Below are positions 34,398-47,800 of a stretch of 64,000 nucleotides of DNA, one piece after another. The DNA is taken from assembly GCA_019916065.1 (NCBI GenBank), contig CM034239.1, positions 44,160,663-44,224,662 of the forward strand. Direction: 5' to 3'. The DNA is from Vitellaria paradoxa. Lineage: Eukaryota > Streptophyta > Magnoliopsida > Ericales > Sapotaceae. Position 1 is the stretch's first letter, and the number at the start of each line of letters is the position of its first letter. The translations under genes and the position numbers were made by a program. The notes below the pieces were generated by a model, which saw only the letters and a list, made by a program, of their open reading frames with translations, ran no database searches and was not told where the DNA came from.

Positions 34398-36569
34398 ATG
34401 GCTTCAGGGACAATATTAGATGGGAACGGAGGAGGTGAAGCTTCTAGGGAGAAGCAGAAATGGGCTGACGGCAAAGTTTATATGAGAAAATCATTCAAAG
34501 GTCTGAAGAGAAACAACAGCAGCAATGGGGCGCAACCCCAAGCAACAGCCTTAACTTCGGAAGACGCGAACTCGCCTCAGCAACAGCTTCTCAACCGCGT
34601 CGAACCAGCATCGGACGATTCATCCAGCTTGAACCGTCCACAAGTCGTCATATCGAGCTCCCGGGACGCAGCATCAGGTAATGGGCCGAGGAAGCAGCAG
34701 CAGGGGTTTCTGAGGCAGGAGAATCCGGTTAGGATTAAATTTTCATCCAAGTCAAAGCACGAGATGCAGGAGCTCAGGAGGAAGTTGGAGAGAGAGCTTG
34801 ATTTGGTAAGGGATTGGGTGAAGAAGATAGAAGGAAAAGAGGGGCAGGTGAATGATGGCGGTGATCATGGCGGGGCAAAACGGGTTCATTCCAAGTCTTT
34901 ATCAGCGGGTCCTCCTCGTGGGTCTAGACCTTTGCACCAGCTGAGCATATCAGTGTTGGAAAATAGTCAGGGTTTGAGTGATAATACAGAGAAAGAGAAG
35001 AGGACACCAAAAGCAAATCAGTTTTATAGGAAATCAGAGTTTCTTCTTGCCAAGGACAAGTTCCCGCCAGCTGAAAGCAACAAGAAGTCAAAACAAAATG
35101 GGAAGAAGCAAGGAGGTGGTGAACTGGGACATGGTTTTGGGTTCGGTAAGTTTTCTAATCAAGTCTTCAAGAGCTGTAGCAATTTGCTTGACAAATTGAT
35201 GAAGCACAAGCATGGTTGGGTTTTTTAAGCCGGTTGATCCGGAGGCTCTTGGTTTGCACGACTATTTTGACATTATTAAGTATCCAATGGACTTGGGTAC
35301 TGTGAAATCTAGGCTAGACAAGAATTGGTACAAGTCTCCAAGAGAATTTGCGGAGGATGTGAGACTTACATTTAGCAATGCTATGACCTACAATCCAAAA
35401 GGGCAAGATGTACATGTAATGGCTGAGCAGCTATCAAAGATATTTGAGGATAAATGGGTTGTTATAGAGTCTGATTATATGAGGGAGTTGAGGCTGGCAG
35501 TAGATTATGAAGTGAGTTTACCTACCCCCACATCTCGAATGGCTCCGTCACTTCCAACACCGCCTGCTGAACTGAGAAGGATTTTGGATATGTCAACAAA
35601 TGTTGTTGAACCCAAACTGAAACCCACAAATTATGCACATGCAAGTAGGACCCCTGCCCCAAAAAAGCCTAAGGCCAAGGATCCCATTAAGAGGGACATG
35701 ACATTTGAGGAAAAGCAGAAGCTTAGCACAAACTTGCAGAATTTACCTTCGGAAAAGCTGGACAACATTGTCCAGATTATTAAGAAGAGGAATTCATCTC
35801 TTTGCCAAAATAATGATGAGATTGAAGTTGACATTGATAGTTTTGATACAGAGACCTTGTGGGAGCTTGATAGGTTTGTAATGAACTACAAGAAGAATTT
35901 GAGCAAGAATAAAAGGAAAGCAGAACTTGCCATTCAAGGAAAACAAGAAGCAGAGCCAAAGACGCAAGTAACGGTGAGTGATTGAATCGCATTCCGATCT
36001 TAATCCATTTTAATATGAAGCATTGGTTGGTTGTTAATGCATTTTATTTTTTTGTTTATCCATTTACTTTCTCTGTTTCCTCAGAACCCTCCTCCAAGTG
36101 TGGTAAAGGCACCAAAAGAAGCTAGCGCAGGTAAAAAGGTTTTGTGGCATTTGATCTGGTTTGCAACTATATTTTATCATGAACACTCTTTTGTTTTGTT
36201 TCTTAGCAGACAAAAAGATGGTCTCCTCTTCATCCCCCATTCACATGGAAAAGCAGGGGGATAATGCAAGCAGATCAAGCAGCTCTAGCAGCTCCAGCAG
36301 TGATTCTGGGTCCTCTTCTAGTGGTATTGCTTTAGATTTTTATTTTTTTGAATTTAGTATTGTGGTTTTGGTTTGTTAGTTTTTGTTTATTCCCCCCCGC
36401 CCCGGGTTTTTGTTTTGTATTGGCAGAAAATGAGTTTAAGTTAATTTCTTAAAAGTCAAGCTCTTCTGATTTCTCATTGCATTGTATATATATTTTTTTT
36501 GGGGCAGATTCTGATAGCGAAAGTTCCTCAGGTTCTGGATCTGATGGAGGCCATTCACCGAGGACTTGA
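34398..36569 (+). pseudogene. GTE-type bromodomain/NET gene, copy 2, frameshifted in the bromodomain
   Basis: Same four-exon structure as copy 1: 34398-35973, 36085-36130, 36210-36323 and 36508-36569, with GT-AG introns at homologous places. The start MASGTILDG matches copy 1. At about 35219-35229 copy 1 has ggtttttaataagcc but this copy has ggttttttaagcc, 2 bp shorter. The frame therefore hits TAA at 35226, after HKHGWVF at the start of the bromodomain. Downstream the correct frame resumes and is completely open (KPVDPEALGLHDYF, YPMDLGTVKSRL, MTYNPKG, then NET), and the tail ends SGSDGGHSPRT, complete in contrast to copy 1. As written it would give about 276 residues without a usable bromodomain. 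It is a very recent pseudogene or a homopolymer error in the assembly; the strong conservation after the break favours recent loss or error. Confidence 0.85.
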
Positions 36570-36584
36570 GCACATTCAGCACAG

Positions 36585-39500
36585 GTGCCAAATTCTATAA
36601 TATTTCTATAAGGCTGTACGGAATTTGAGCTCCTTTTCTTGTCTATTCTTCTTTTAACATAGCCATATTTATTATTTATGCTAAACATCACGGTTGGTGT
36701 AGAAGACAAATTCTATGCTGAGTAATTGATGCCATACGTAAATCAAATAGTACAAGAGAGAAATACTGAGTAGTAGTTAATGCAGTGGTGCATTCTATGA
36801 AAATGGTGGCTGTGGGAAGTATGTACTTGTAATATGAATGGTTGACGTATGATAGCAAGTTTTTCTCCTAAATTTAAGTGGATGCCTTCTTTATGGTTGT
36901 CAGTTTTCAAGTTGCTAGTCATCGTGTTTTCCTTCAGAATACTGGACTGATTGAATTAAGGCCCTCTTCCCTAAATATCAAGCACACATGGGATTCTAGT
37001 TAGCTGTAAACATTGATATTTATCTGATTTTATGAACATGGATATAATATTTTATTTTTTTGGTTTGCACTGTAGTGCCTTCTAAGCTGGACATGTTCTA
37101 ATACAGTCTTGCATGTAATGGTCTGCTAGAGATTCAATTTTTTATTCAGGTAAATTGCACCAATCTACACCAGAGGTTCTTTGATTTTTTTATTTTTATT
37201 TTTAAATAAATGTAAGGATGTCTGAGATTTTGGAGCGAAGAGAGTTAGTTGTAATAGATTTCATTATTTTTGTTAGGTTACTTAACTGGATGATCTTTCG
37301 AAGGAAAAATGTCAAAAATGTGTCTTGAAACTCGGAAACATTTCTATATTTTAGCACCACTTTTCCTTCATTTTGTCTAGTTTTTCCATCCCAAAATCCC
37401 ACTGCCATAAAAAATATTTTCTTTTATTCTCTTCAGAAATCATATTATGCTTGAGTTTGATGGGAAGTGATAACATAACTTGTGTGTTACTTTACTAATG
37501 TGGTCCCATGTGCTCGGCATGGAAGAGTCAATTATTTGTCAAGGCTATCCATGCAGGTGGATGCAAGATTCTTTCTGTATTCAAATTTTCAGAATAGAAT
37601 ATTGTTAGAAGTTGTCCCATATTGGCCCATGAGAAAAGTTATTTCTCCAATATAAGAGATGGACTTAACTCAGAGGTTGAGGCCCCTCTTCTTAAGTGTT
37701 GTTGCGCTTCTTGACAAATACAAGTAGTGATTATGTATTGTTGTAAAAAGTTAGAAATGTTTGTTTTTCCTTTGTGGAGGTAGTCTTGGTGTTTTGCGTA
37801 CCAACATGATGCATCAACTTTTGTGTTTTGTTTAGAAGTTATTAGCTAGGAATTATTGCATTTATAGTATAAACTTGCACATGCCTCAGGTTGAGCTTAC
37901 TGTCTCTAGTTGCCCAGATTCCAAGCTAATTTTGTTGTTCATGCTGATTTACTTGAATCTCTTGCAAAACTATAGATTTGAGCCATTTTATAGATATTTA
38001 TTTTCTCTGTGTCAAATGTCAATTGTCTGGGGAATAAAAAAATGCAACAAAATGAACTTTAACCATTTGGTTGCAAATTGGTTTGTCTCAAATGTTTCAG
38101 GCCAATGTGGTGATTCTGGTTTAAAATTGTTGCTGATAAGGAATGGATTGAGCGGTAGGATGAATGCCTTGAGAAAGATGTAGAAGTTGTTGAACTTATG
38201 GTTCTAGGGTTGGATTTTATCTCGTGGAGAGAGAAAGGGATCAATAGCAACATGAAATAATATGCTATTTGAGAGAAATTTGATTTGATGAACGTTGAGA
38301 AAGAAGGGTATCATGTTCATGGATGGAGCAACAACTTTAGTGAGGTTAGCTGTCGGGTATGTTAGTGAATTTCCTATAACTACGTCTTCGTCAAGGTTTT
38401 ATATTATCTTTTTACTTTAGTTATGGATGGATTGACTAGACAAGTAAAATAAGAGGTGCCATGGTGTTTATTTGCTGATGATATAGTTTAAGTGGATGAA
38501 ACAAAAGATGAATATATATATATATATATATAATAAATTTAGTAATCAACTTACAAATGAAAAAACAGTTTCCATTGAACGTCAAGAAATGCTTAATGGA
38601 CGATTTTGATACTTAAAAACCTGTTTGGATGAAGTGAAAAAGGAAAAGAGAAGAAGAGAGAAGAAAGGATTTGAGAATATATTTTGTATTTGTGAGTTTT
38701 ATGAGGTATGAAAAAAAAAAAAAGAAAAGAAATGGAAAGAAAAAAGAGGTCCAAAATCATTCCTTCTCTGTTGGATAGAAATGGAGATGAGAGAAAATTT
38801 TAAATGGAACTTTTATAATACCATATTTTCCCACTAAACAAAGAACAAGGAAACAAAAATTAAATGCTTGTTAGAGGATATAATAGTAAAATAACGATGC
38901 ACACTTCTTTTCCTTCCATTTCTTCTGAACTCTCAAACGAAAAATAAAATCACTATCTTTTCTCTCCTAAACTATCAAACAAGGAAAACATTATCATCTC
39001 TATTTTTTCTCCTCTCTCATTACTAATGTTTTCCTTTCTTTTATTCTATCTCCTAAACTCACAAACAACGCATACGAGTTTATTATACAGGCAGAGGGAA
39101 GAATGCATTGAGTGTTTAGTATACATATTGAATTAAGATTTATTGGATAAAGTGGAAGAATGCATATGGTGTTTTATGTGATCGTAGTATTCTGTAAGGT
39201 TAAGAGAAAAGTTTTATTTAACAACACTTGGGCCTGCTATTTTATATTTCTAAGATTGTTGGGCAACTTAAAAACATGTTACCAAAATGAATGTAGCCGG
39301 TATAAGAATGTTAAGGTGCATGTGTGGTAAAACGAGAAAATATATCACTCGGAATGGCTGGATTCATGAGATGGTAGAGGCAGCTCCAACTGAAGATAAA
39401 TTGAGGAAAAATTGGTAAAGGTGGTTTAGCCATATTTTAATAGAGATCAATAGATGTGCCAATTAGTACTGACAACATCTAAATCGTGGGTAATGTGTCA

Positions 39501-40266
39501 AGTAGACCAAAACTAACACGAGTAGAAATAATAAAAGAGACATGGTTCGATGTGGTTTAACATAAGAAAGAACTTTTAATTGAGGGGAATGGTACCCCAA
39601 AAAAAAAAAAAAATCCATGCAACGGATCCCATTCGGTTGGAAAAATGTTGAGTTGAGAGGAAGAGAAGACCCATGGCTGATTTGGTAATTGTCGGCAGGT
39701 GGGATAGTGGATACGAGAATGATACAAAAAATAGAGTTTGTTTTATTTGTGTACATATGTCATGTGTGCATGTATTGTTAAAGCTTCATTACCATAAGCG
39801 AGTTGGATAGTGGTTTGGCTAGAGAAAGAGGTTGAAACAGATAGAAGGAAATTTGTAGAGGAGGGGGGAGCGGAGAGTGGAAAAGTAAACCAAATACCTT
39901 TTATGATTTTATCTATTTATCATAACGTGGCAGAATCACTCATTTCAGCTGCCTTTCACGAACGGTATGGGATATTTGTGTGAACTTTAAATCCTAGCTC
40001 TGTATATATATTTATTATTTATGTGCATGTGATTATAGATTGCCTAATTTGGTTTGAATCCAACTGATTTTGAAATTTCCATGCCAATAATATTAGAGTT
40101 TCCAGTATCAACCGATCTTGCTTTGCTCCATATTTAACTTGCGGGCACGCACATACAAGTAGGGAACAAATGCATCAAATTTTTACCGATCGACCTTTGC
40201 CATGTTTGCCAACCTAGAAGAGCAACACTAATTACTCGTATTCTTGTTCTTGTTTGGATCTTGCAG
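36585..40266 (+). other. Probable 3.7-kb 3'UTR intron of GTE copy 2
   Basis: Homologous to the copy 1 downstream intron: donor-like cag/GTGCCA after the stop and acceptor ttgcag ending at 40266. Apart from patches shared with copy 1 it holds a (TA) tract (38515-38532), the LINE remnant below, and an AT-rich block at 38620-39080 that resembles a MITE (aaaacctgtttggatgaag ... actcacaaacaacg). Confidence 0.4.
38330..39700 (+). mobile_element. LINE remnant with FADDIV reverse-transcriptase motif, degenerate
   Basis: Reading the plus strand gives MDGLTRQV, a stop, then EVPWCLFADDIV, a stop, then VDETKDE: the catalytic DD box of a plant non-LTR reverse transcriptase. Further on come WKNAYGVLCDRS, a region matching the KGKFYRT...LYG part of this family, then LRCMCGKTRK, EMVEAAPTEDKLRKNW and RWFSHI, and finally GRPKLT-like text. 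This belongs to a different LINE lineage from the elements in copy 1. It is riddled with stops, and is interrupted at 38620-39080 by an AT-rich MITE-like block. Confidence 0.8.
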
Positions 40267-40920
40267 ATTTTTTTGATGATAATTATTCTGATCGTTGGTA
40301 TGAAGTTCTGAAGTGATGCTTCTGCATCTTCATTTGTTGGTTGTATGGTGGTAACAAATTTAAAACCTTGGATGGTCTTTTGCTTCTGAATGGTATGGAT
40401 TCAGTTTTGAACTCTCTCCAGCAGTCTTATCCTACAGGCAGCTGTGTATGTAATCATATATTTTGTATAATAATGTCAGATGGTGAGTTAGGTCTGTAGT
40501 TTAGTTTGTTATGCATATAGCTCTTCAACATTGCTAACAAGTGTTGACTCCGATTCAATGGTTGGTGTTTTGTGTCTCTCTGAAGTCAGTGGCATAGATA
40601 CAGACAGAGATTCATTGTAAATGTTATTAGAAATTGTGGTATGAAATAATATAAGTGAAAAATCATCTGCTATTCGTTGGTTTGTTTGCATGCATTCATG
40701 TTGCGGGTATTAGAGCATCTTTGTACAAATGATATAGTTTGGTCGGAGCCGTAACTGGACGTTCGTATCGCGGATTGCCATTTTCATAGTTTTGTATATT
40801 TCTTCTCATTTTTTTTTTTTGTGGAGTCTGGCAATGCTTTTGGAGCAAAGTGTTGTCAGCTGTTTCAACTTTAATGTTTGGAAATGTTTTTAAAGAGTTA
40901 ATGTTTTTCACCGCATGTAA
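40267..40920 (+). other. Conserved distal segment, likely last 3'UTR exon of GTE copy 2
   Basis: Partner of 27585-28150. It begins after ttgcag and has no shared open frame, consistent with a non-coding terminal exon. Confidence 0.4.
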
Positions 40921-43559
40921 AATTATTTATTTTTACACTTCTCTTGTTGTAATTTTTTTGTTATGCATGTAGATGTCTAAAAATTTCGAAAACAAAAAAT
41001 AAAGTTTGGTGGAAAGAAGTCGTATGATACAGAAAAAAAAATAAACTAGAAAAAAAAATCTACTTAAGTTGCCAAACTAAGCCCTAGTGTCGGATTTGAA
41101 TTGTTGGGCTTTCAGTTATGTGTTCTGAATCCGGTTGCTCTACTCCAGGTATACTGTAAATTACGCGTGGAAACCCGACGGGTTAAGTTTTGACATATTC
41201 AAATTTGGCTCGGGTTCAGCTCGATAAATAAAAGTTTAAATTCGAGATTGAGATTGTTCGTGAATAGTTTGATTAAATTAAAAGGTTGTCGTTTTAATTT
41301 AAAATATAATAAAATTTGATGACAAATATAAAAATATTATAATATATATATTATTTTGTTGATCCATCTTACAAGTTTTTAAGTCTAATTTTTTTTACTT
41401 GGGTCTGAATTCAATTCAAAATGAGTCATAAATTAAACTTTGCTTGAATCTTGCTCGGTAAATAAAAATTTAAGTTTGAAATAAATAAAAATTTAAGTTT
41501 GAAATTTGTTCATGAATAGTTTGATTAAATTAAAGGAAGTTTTAATTTAAAATACAATAAAATTTTATGAAAAATATAGATGTTATAATATATATTATTT
41601 TGTTGATTCATCTTACAAGTTTTCTAGTCTAACTTTTTTTTTTTTTACTCAAGTTTGAGATCGATTCTAAATGAATCACAAATTAAGTTTGATTCAAATT
41701 CATTTTAGTCAAGTTCTAAGTTAAAGCTGAGCTCAAATAATTTAAAAAATTCGGTTCATTTTCATGCTTACAATAAATTATTTAAATTAACAATTTCAAA
41801 CCACTAAAAGTGGTGAAAACGACCTTAATTAACTTCTAGAAAGGGTGCTCGCGTAAGTTAGGAATTAGCTTTGAGAGGAGAAGATAGAAATTTGTATAGT
41901 AATTTTTTTCGTTAAGTTAATTATTTTAATTTAGGAAATTTTGCTATAGTTTTTTTTAATATTTTTAATACAAATCAAATAAGAGTAGTAATTCTATCAG
42001 GTAAAATATTGAAACTGTTGATTGGAAAAATAGGAAAATACAAGTGAAAAAAAAATTAAAGAAAAAGAAACAAAAATAATAAAGAAAAAAAACAATTAAA
42101 AAATCAGGAGGAGACAGAGAATGGAATTCTAATAAGAAGATGCTCCGAGGGATTTTTAGATTCTATGAATAGAAAATATTTATCTCGACAAATATGCATA
42201 TACAAATATTTATGTAAGGGTGCGTTGGTACACCAAATTAAATTTTAGTGAAAATTTTTAAAAATTTATGAAAATCTCTATATCTATTTACACATTTTTG
42301 TCTTCTCAAAATTTAAAAAAAGTTTAATACTAAAAAAAAAAACGATAACTAGAATTTAGTTAATCAAATAATAAATTTTTTTTGCAATTCTCACCATAGA
42401 CTCTTAAGTTACAGAATGACACCCACTTTGACTTTTTTTTTGAAGTTATAGAAAGTAGAAACCGTTCTAACGGTTTAGAAATCATTCCGATGGATTAGCA
42501 CGGCCAACTTCTATCTAAACAGTTTCTACAATCCGTTTGAACAGATTGTAGTGCAAATAAGCTACGACTGTCCAAAATTTTGAATCCGTTCAAACGGAAA
42601 TCCAATCCGTCAGAACGAATATCTTACTATTCATCTCTAAAAAACATAATTTGAGATATGTGTACCAAACATAAAAATTTTTTCAAATCATACTTTATTT
42701 CAGTTTACTTCACTTTTTTGGCTCCAACCCCATCCCAAATATAACGACGACTCCAGTTTCTAGTATGTATTATACAGTGAGCATTTTAAGCTGGATAGTG
42801 GAGATGTCCCGTGCACTTTAAGCAAGACCCACATGGTGGCTCACGTGACGCTGGATAAAAGAAATAAGTTCGATGCATAGAGCACATGCGTTGTTAACGA
42901 AACAAGGCGGTGAGAAAAACGGTTTACCTATCAAAAAAAAAAAAAAAAAAAAGCTGGTGAAGCAGAGAGCTTCTTTTGAGGTGGAAGAAAAACAGCTCTC
43001 AGCGCAAGCACACACTTGGAAGGATACACGCGTCCAAATTTCTCTTTAATTAGTGTAGAGAAGAGAAGAGAAGCTTTTCGCTGCAAAATTAGGGTTTTCA
43101 TTGGATGAGTGAATTTGCAGTTGGTAATTAGAGAGTTGAACTGAAATCGTTATGAACTGCAGCTTGGATTTTTTTGCTCGATCGTCTGAATGCGGAGAAG
43201 TTATTGTGTTCTTTCCAAAGCAGGAGGTGTTGTCAGTGCGCAAGCGTAGAAGAGGACAGGCAGGTCGCGTGCAAGGAGGAGAGAGAAAGTGAGACCCGTG
43301 AAGTAAGGACGAAAGACGAAGCGCAGTGGGTGGAAAATGACGAAAATGTCCGCAGTAGGAGGAGACGATATAGAGTGTGTCTGGAATTGTATAAAATTAT
43401 AAAAGTTAATGTTTTCTATTTTGTACAGTGAGGGAGAATTTAAATTTTATTATCTCGTAATTTATATTTGTAGAGATTTGTAAAATTTTGTATTGTTTTA
43501 TTTTAACTCCAAACAAGTCAATAAATTTTAAATTTTGTATTGTTTTATTGTTGTATTGT
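40921..43559. other. Intergenic sequence with tandem duplication and MITE-like blocks
   Basis: 41205-41700 contains two copies of an AT-rich segment about 252 bp apart (tgaatagtttgattaaatta at 41261 and 41513; cttacaagttt in both). 42210-42730 begins ggtgcgttggtacacc and resembles MITE family A in outline. 42780-43430 is GC-richer and gene-like: a TTAGGGTTTTC-type leader at 43090, then ATG 43152 opening a 41-codon frame (MNCSLDFFARSSECGEVIVF...). Nothing follows it, so it could be an orphaned first exon. Confidence 0.4.
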
Positions 43560-43912
43560 TTGGAATAAGAAAAAATAAGATAAATTGAGATAAAATGTGG
43601 TTGAGGTTAATTTTGGTACCTTTTTCTGAATAGTAGTAAAGCGTGGGGATGATTTTTCAAATCTATTTTCACGGATTCAAAAAAATTCACATAAAATAGT
43701 GACAATGTTACTCGTTTGAAAACTTTTGACACAAAAAATATGATTGTAAAAAAAATTTACGCATTCGATTGACTTATTTCCATATTTTTATTTTTTTAAC
43801 GAAATATTAAAATTTTTTGAAATTAGTAATGATAGAAAAATTAGAGGTATAGAAATTGTTGAAAATTTATAGTGATTTTTGGAGTTTGTTAGAGATATTA
43901 AACGGGACCATA
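43560..43912 (-). mobile_element. MITE family A copy, inverted
   Basis: Minus-strand counterpart of 31417-31771: aaataagataaattgagataaaatg ... ggtacctttttct at one end, and a tttgttagagatattaaacggg end at the other. Confidence 0.6.
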
Positions 43913-44820
43913 TTCTATTTCCCTCCCGTCTCTCTATTTCTCACCCTAGATAACAATTTTAATAATTTAAAAATCTAAACTTTTTTTCTCTATATAAACG
44001 GGGGTTGACAATGTTTTTCAGTTTTTTTTTTTTGGAGAAAAGCAAATACTTTTTTTATTAATTGATCTCTCTCTCTCTCTCTCTCTCTATTCCACATTTA
44101 TCTAGTTTTGATCTCTCTCTCTCTGTCAGTCACATTTGTCTAAATCTTTTTTTTTTTAACAATAACTTCAATATTTTGAAAGCTAAACTTTTTTTTTTTT
44201 TTTTTTTACGAAATTTGAAAATCTAAACTTTTAATCACTTAGGTTATGTTTAGGTTAGTAATTTGTCAATGAAAAAAAATTAGATTCAAAATTTTTGTGT
44301 TTGAATCAGTGATTTGTTAATGAAACAAAATAGGAATTAAATTTGTTCTGTTGTTTAAATTGTGACAAAAAATAAATAAATAAATAACTAAAATTTAAGA
44401 AATTAAAATTAATTAAATTAAAAATTAATGTAGCAATGAATATATTTTATTTTTATTATATTTTTCAATTCATTCAAGTAAGAATTAAATGCCTTTTTTT
44501 CTGAATTATATATACATACAATATGTATATATATATTATTTTATTATATGTTTAACAAGTTTTTCTCTCTGTGACTCATATTTCTCAATCTCTCTGGTAA
44601 CAATATCAACATTTTGAAAGTCTAATTCTTTATTTGTGAAAGTTGAAAGCCAAAACTTATATAGAAAGTACTTTACAATTGAAGCGTAACCTAATTTTAT
44701 TGCTTTTGCTTAAATAGAAAATCAGAAAAATTAATTATAATCGAAACAATGACATTTCTTTTCATCAATCGAGCTAATTTAAAATAAAATAATTAAAAAA
44801 GGAAAAACAATCCCAGTGAT
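43913..44820. other. AT-rich sequence downstream of the TBL gene
   Basis: Holds (CT) tracts at 44066-44088 and 44111-44124, long T runs, and a diverged direct repeat (tctagttttgatctctc / tttgtctaaatc...). It probably includes the TBL 3'UTR next to 44820. No gene was seen. Confidence 0.45.
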
Positions 44821-47800
44821 TCAATTAGTGAGAGCAGCATAGAGGAGCTGGTTCCAAGTATCGGGCAAGCCGGGAAGGCACCAGTGGCTGCAATCGGTGC
44901 CGCCGTGCTCGCCGCTGTAAACCGTCGGGTGGGCGTCTTTCCGGTATTGGGACAGAGTGGGACATCCCAAAAAACCGGTTTCTTGATCCTCCTCAGCACT
45001 TTTGTTCACTACTACCGTCGCCAATGGCGTCCCCGCCGGGTACCTTGCACCGAAGAATGGTTGCGTCTCTTTGGAGCATGACTTCCGCGGCTCGTTCCAA
45101 TCCTTGCCCCTGGTTTTTCGCGGATGAGTTAAAATTTTGAAATAAAGTATATAATAAAGATAAAAGACGGCCTAAAATACAGTGAAAAAGTCTAAGTTCA
45201 TTTCATGATGAGTTAAAAAAAATTTGAAGAGGGAATTAATTGAAATTTTAATCATAAATACAAAATTAATTTTTTATCTGACTAATTATAAAATTATTAA
45301 AAATTAGTAATTTTATTTTAAGGAACTATATTTTACTATATTTTATTTTATTTCAAAATATAGTAACTATATTTTATTTTAAATAATTACGTGAGTCCGC
45401 GATTTACGCGGTACATGTTAAGAGGTCAGTATGTGTGGTACAAACCAAAAAGATTCACTCTATAAGGGTTTGGCTTAGAGAGTGAACTTAGAGTGAATCT
45501 CCCGAGATCAAATCATTTTTTAACTATATTTTACCTCTTGATTTTTTTTTTTAATTTTGGCCAAAAATTTTATGATCTTTTTTTATTTAAAAATAAATAT
45601 ATAATTTTACCGTGATTTAGATTAAAGTACAAAATTGATAATATTTGTTAAATTTAATTAAATTTAAGCGTCAAAGTCCAAAATCAATTAGAGAAAAAAA
45701 AATTTTATGAAAATAAATGGATGGAAATACATTGTTAATTATTTTTATGTTATTATGAAATGCAGATAGAAAATAGCAAATGCTTTATCGAAGGATAACT
45801 TTCTTTTTATTTCAACCAATTTCCAACTTTAAAAAAATGCTCAAAAAATCAGCTTTCTTATAGCCCGTTTGGCAACTCAAAAATTAGTAAAAAAATACCA
45901 AATGTTACTTTTGGTGTGTTTGACAAAATCACAAATTTTTTATTTTTTAATTTGTTACAGTAAAAAGTACACTTTATAATTATAATTTTTTTGATTTGCT
46001 ACAATAAAAAAATACCAAATACCTAAAAGTTACTACTTTTTTTTTACTACAGTAAAAATTTACCAAACACCCAAAATTACTAAAAAATACTAAAAATTTC
46101 ACTTGGTTCAACCAAACATACAAAAAGTGCAAAAAAAATACCAAAAAAATACCAAAACTTGAGTTTTTTGAACTTCCAAACACCCCTTAAAAGCTGCCCT
46201 AAAACCCACTTTTTCACTGTTGAATCCTTTTTGCACAAAAAGAGAAGGAAAAAAAAAAAACTTATTGGATGAGTGCTTATTTATATATATATAATATATA
46301 TTGTGCATATGTAATGTGTGTGAGAAAAAAAAAATGAAAACAGAGTGATTGACGGGGAGAAAAGAGAATTTCATACTCATAATGGGTGGGGAAATTCCCT
46401 GGAAGAAGACTTTGGTTCTTGAAGGGTCAACGTTGAGGTTGACCCATCTGGCCCATGTGGTTAGCCCCTTGTAGAAAGCAACCAAACGATTCATGTCCCT
46501 GTAATATTTGTTCCCTTCTTGCATAAAATCCCATCTGAAATATAACCACGTAACATTAAATTTTGCCAATTTTTTTTAAGATGAATGACAGAAAAAATAA
46601 AGTAAAAAATTTAAAAATTATTTCCATCTATTATTTTAAAATTTTTTAATAATAACTGACAGAAAAAATAAAATAAAATAATTTAAAAATTGCTTCGATC
46701 TATCCTTTTTTTGTTCTTAATTTTTTGTAAATAAAAGAAACAAAATACAATAATTTAAAAGTACGTCACCAAAGATGAGTGTAATTCAGTCAAATTTATT
46801 TATAAAATGGAGGGGGAATATTGGACGGTGGATCTTACGGCTGAGTTCCTCCGGTGTGAGCCCACCAATGCCAGGAGTTAAAGATGAGCACGTCCATGCC
46901 TTTCCATGCATTGCCCTGTCGGATGGAGTCCAATCTCAAAATCCGTTCGTTCCTTACGTTCACTAGGTCTACCAGAAACGGCGTGCGATACAGCAGTAAC
47001 TTCACCCCATAGTCCTGCAACCCACACAATATTAATTTCATTCAAATTATTAAGTTCAACGCCACCAATTTGTTGCATATATCACTATGAGAGCTTTCCA
47101 CGTTGTGTTACTCAATTTTTTTTCAATCCCATATACTTTCAAGAAAATAAAAATATAAAATTGCAAGCTTAAACTTATCAATCGATGATTAGATCAAGCC
47201 TTTATTGCACCATTACTTTACACTAATTATTAATTATGCTTCCCCGCTACTCGATTGTGTACTTTTGGAGTTAAAAAAATACAAAATTCTACAATGTTAA
47301 ATTATGATTATAAATTTAAATTTTTTATTTACTACACAAAATACGAGACACTAATTTTTACAAAATTTGTACAAATTTATACAACTCCAAACACCCCATC
47401 TACCATCCCCAATCACGTCCAATTTCTAGTACTTTCTTGCGCCATGCATGCGGGAAAAGATTCTCCCTATTTTTGTTTTTTTTTTATAAAACTGAAATGT
47501 ATGAGAGGATTTTCACGTTACTGCACCCATTTTTAACACCATATTCAGAATAGATTTGAACCGACGGCCAACAGTGTGGGAGCGATTCTTCTCATTTTAG
47601 GACCGAAACAATGTTGAACTCTCGTTAATTCATACCCTTCTTTGGTTTCTTTCCAACTTGCTCTCTTCGAACTTTCTCTTTCATCTACCCCTAACTTTCT
47701 TCAGGACTTGACAATTATATCTGCTTTTCTTTTACTCATCAACTAAGGCCCTCGTTTGAAGCTTCAAAAAAAATCAAAAAATTTTAAAAAAACTTTAAAA

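Larger units (their letters stand above)
33770..40920 (+). repeat. Segmental tandem duplication, copy 2
   Basis: Direct-orientation partner of 17940-28150. Coding exons are about as similar as expected for old tandem paralogues (N-terminal region diverged, bromodomain and NET nearly identical). The downstream intron is alignable only in patches. It is shorter than copy 1 because it lacks the L1-type fragments, but it carries its own LINE. Confidence 0.85.
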
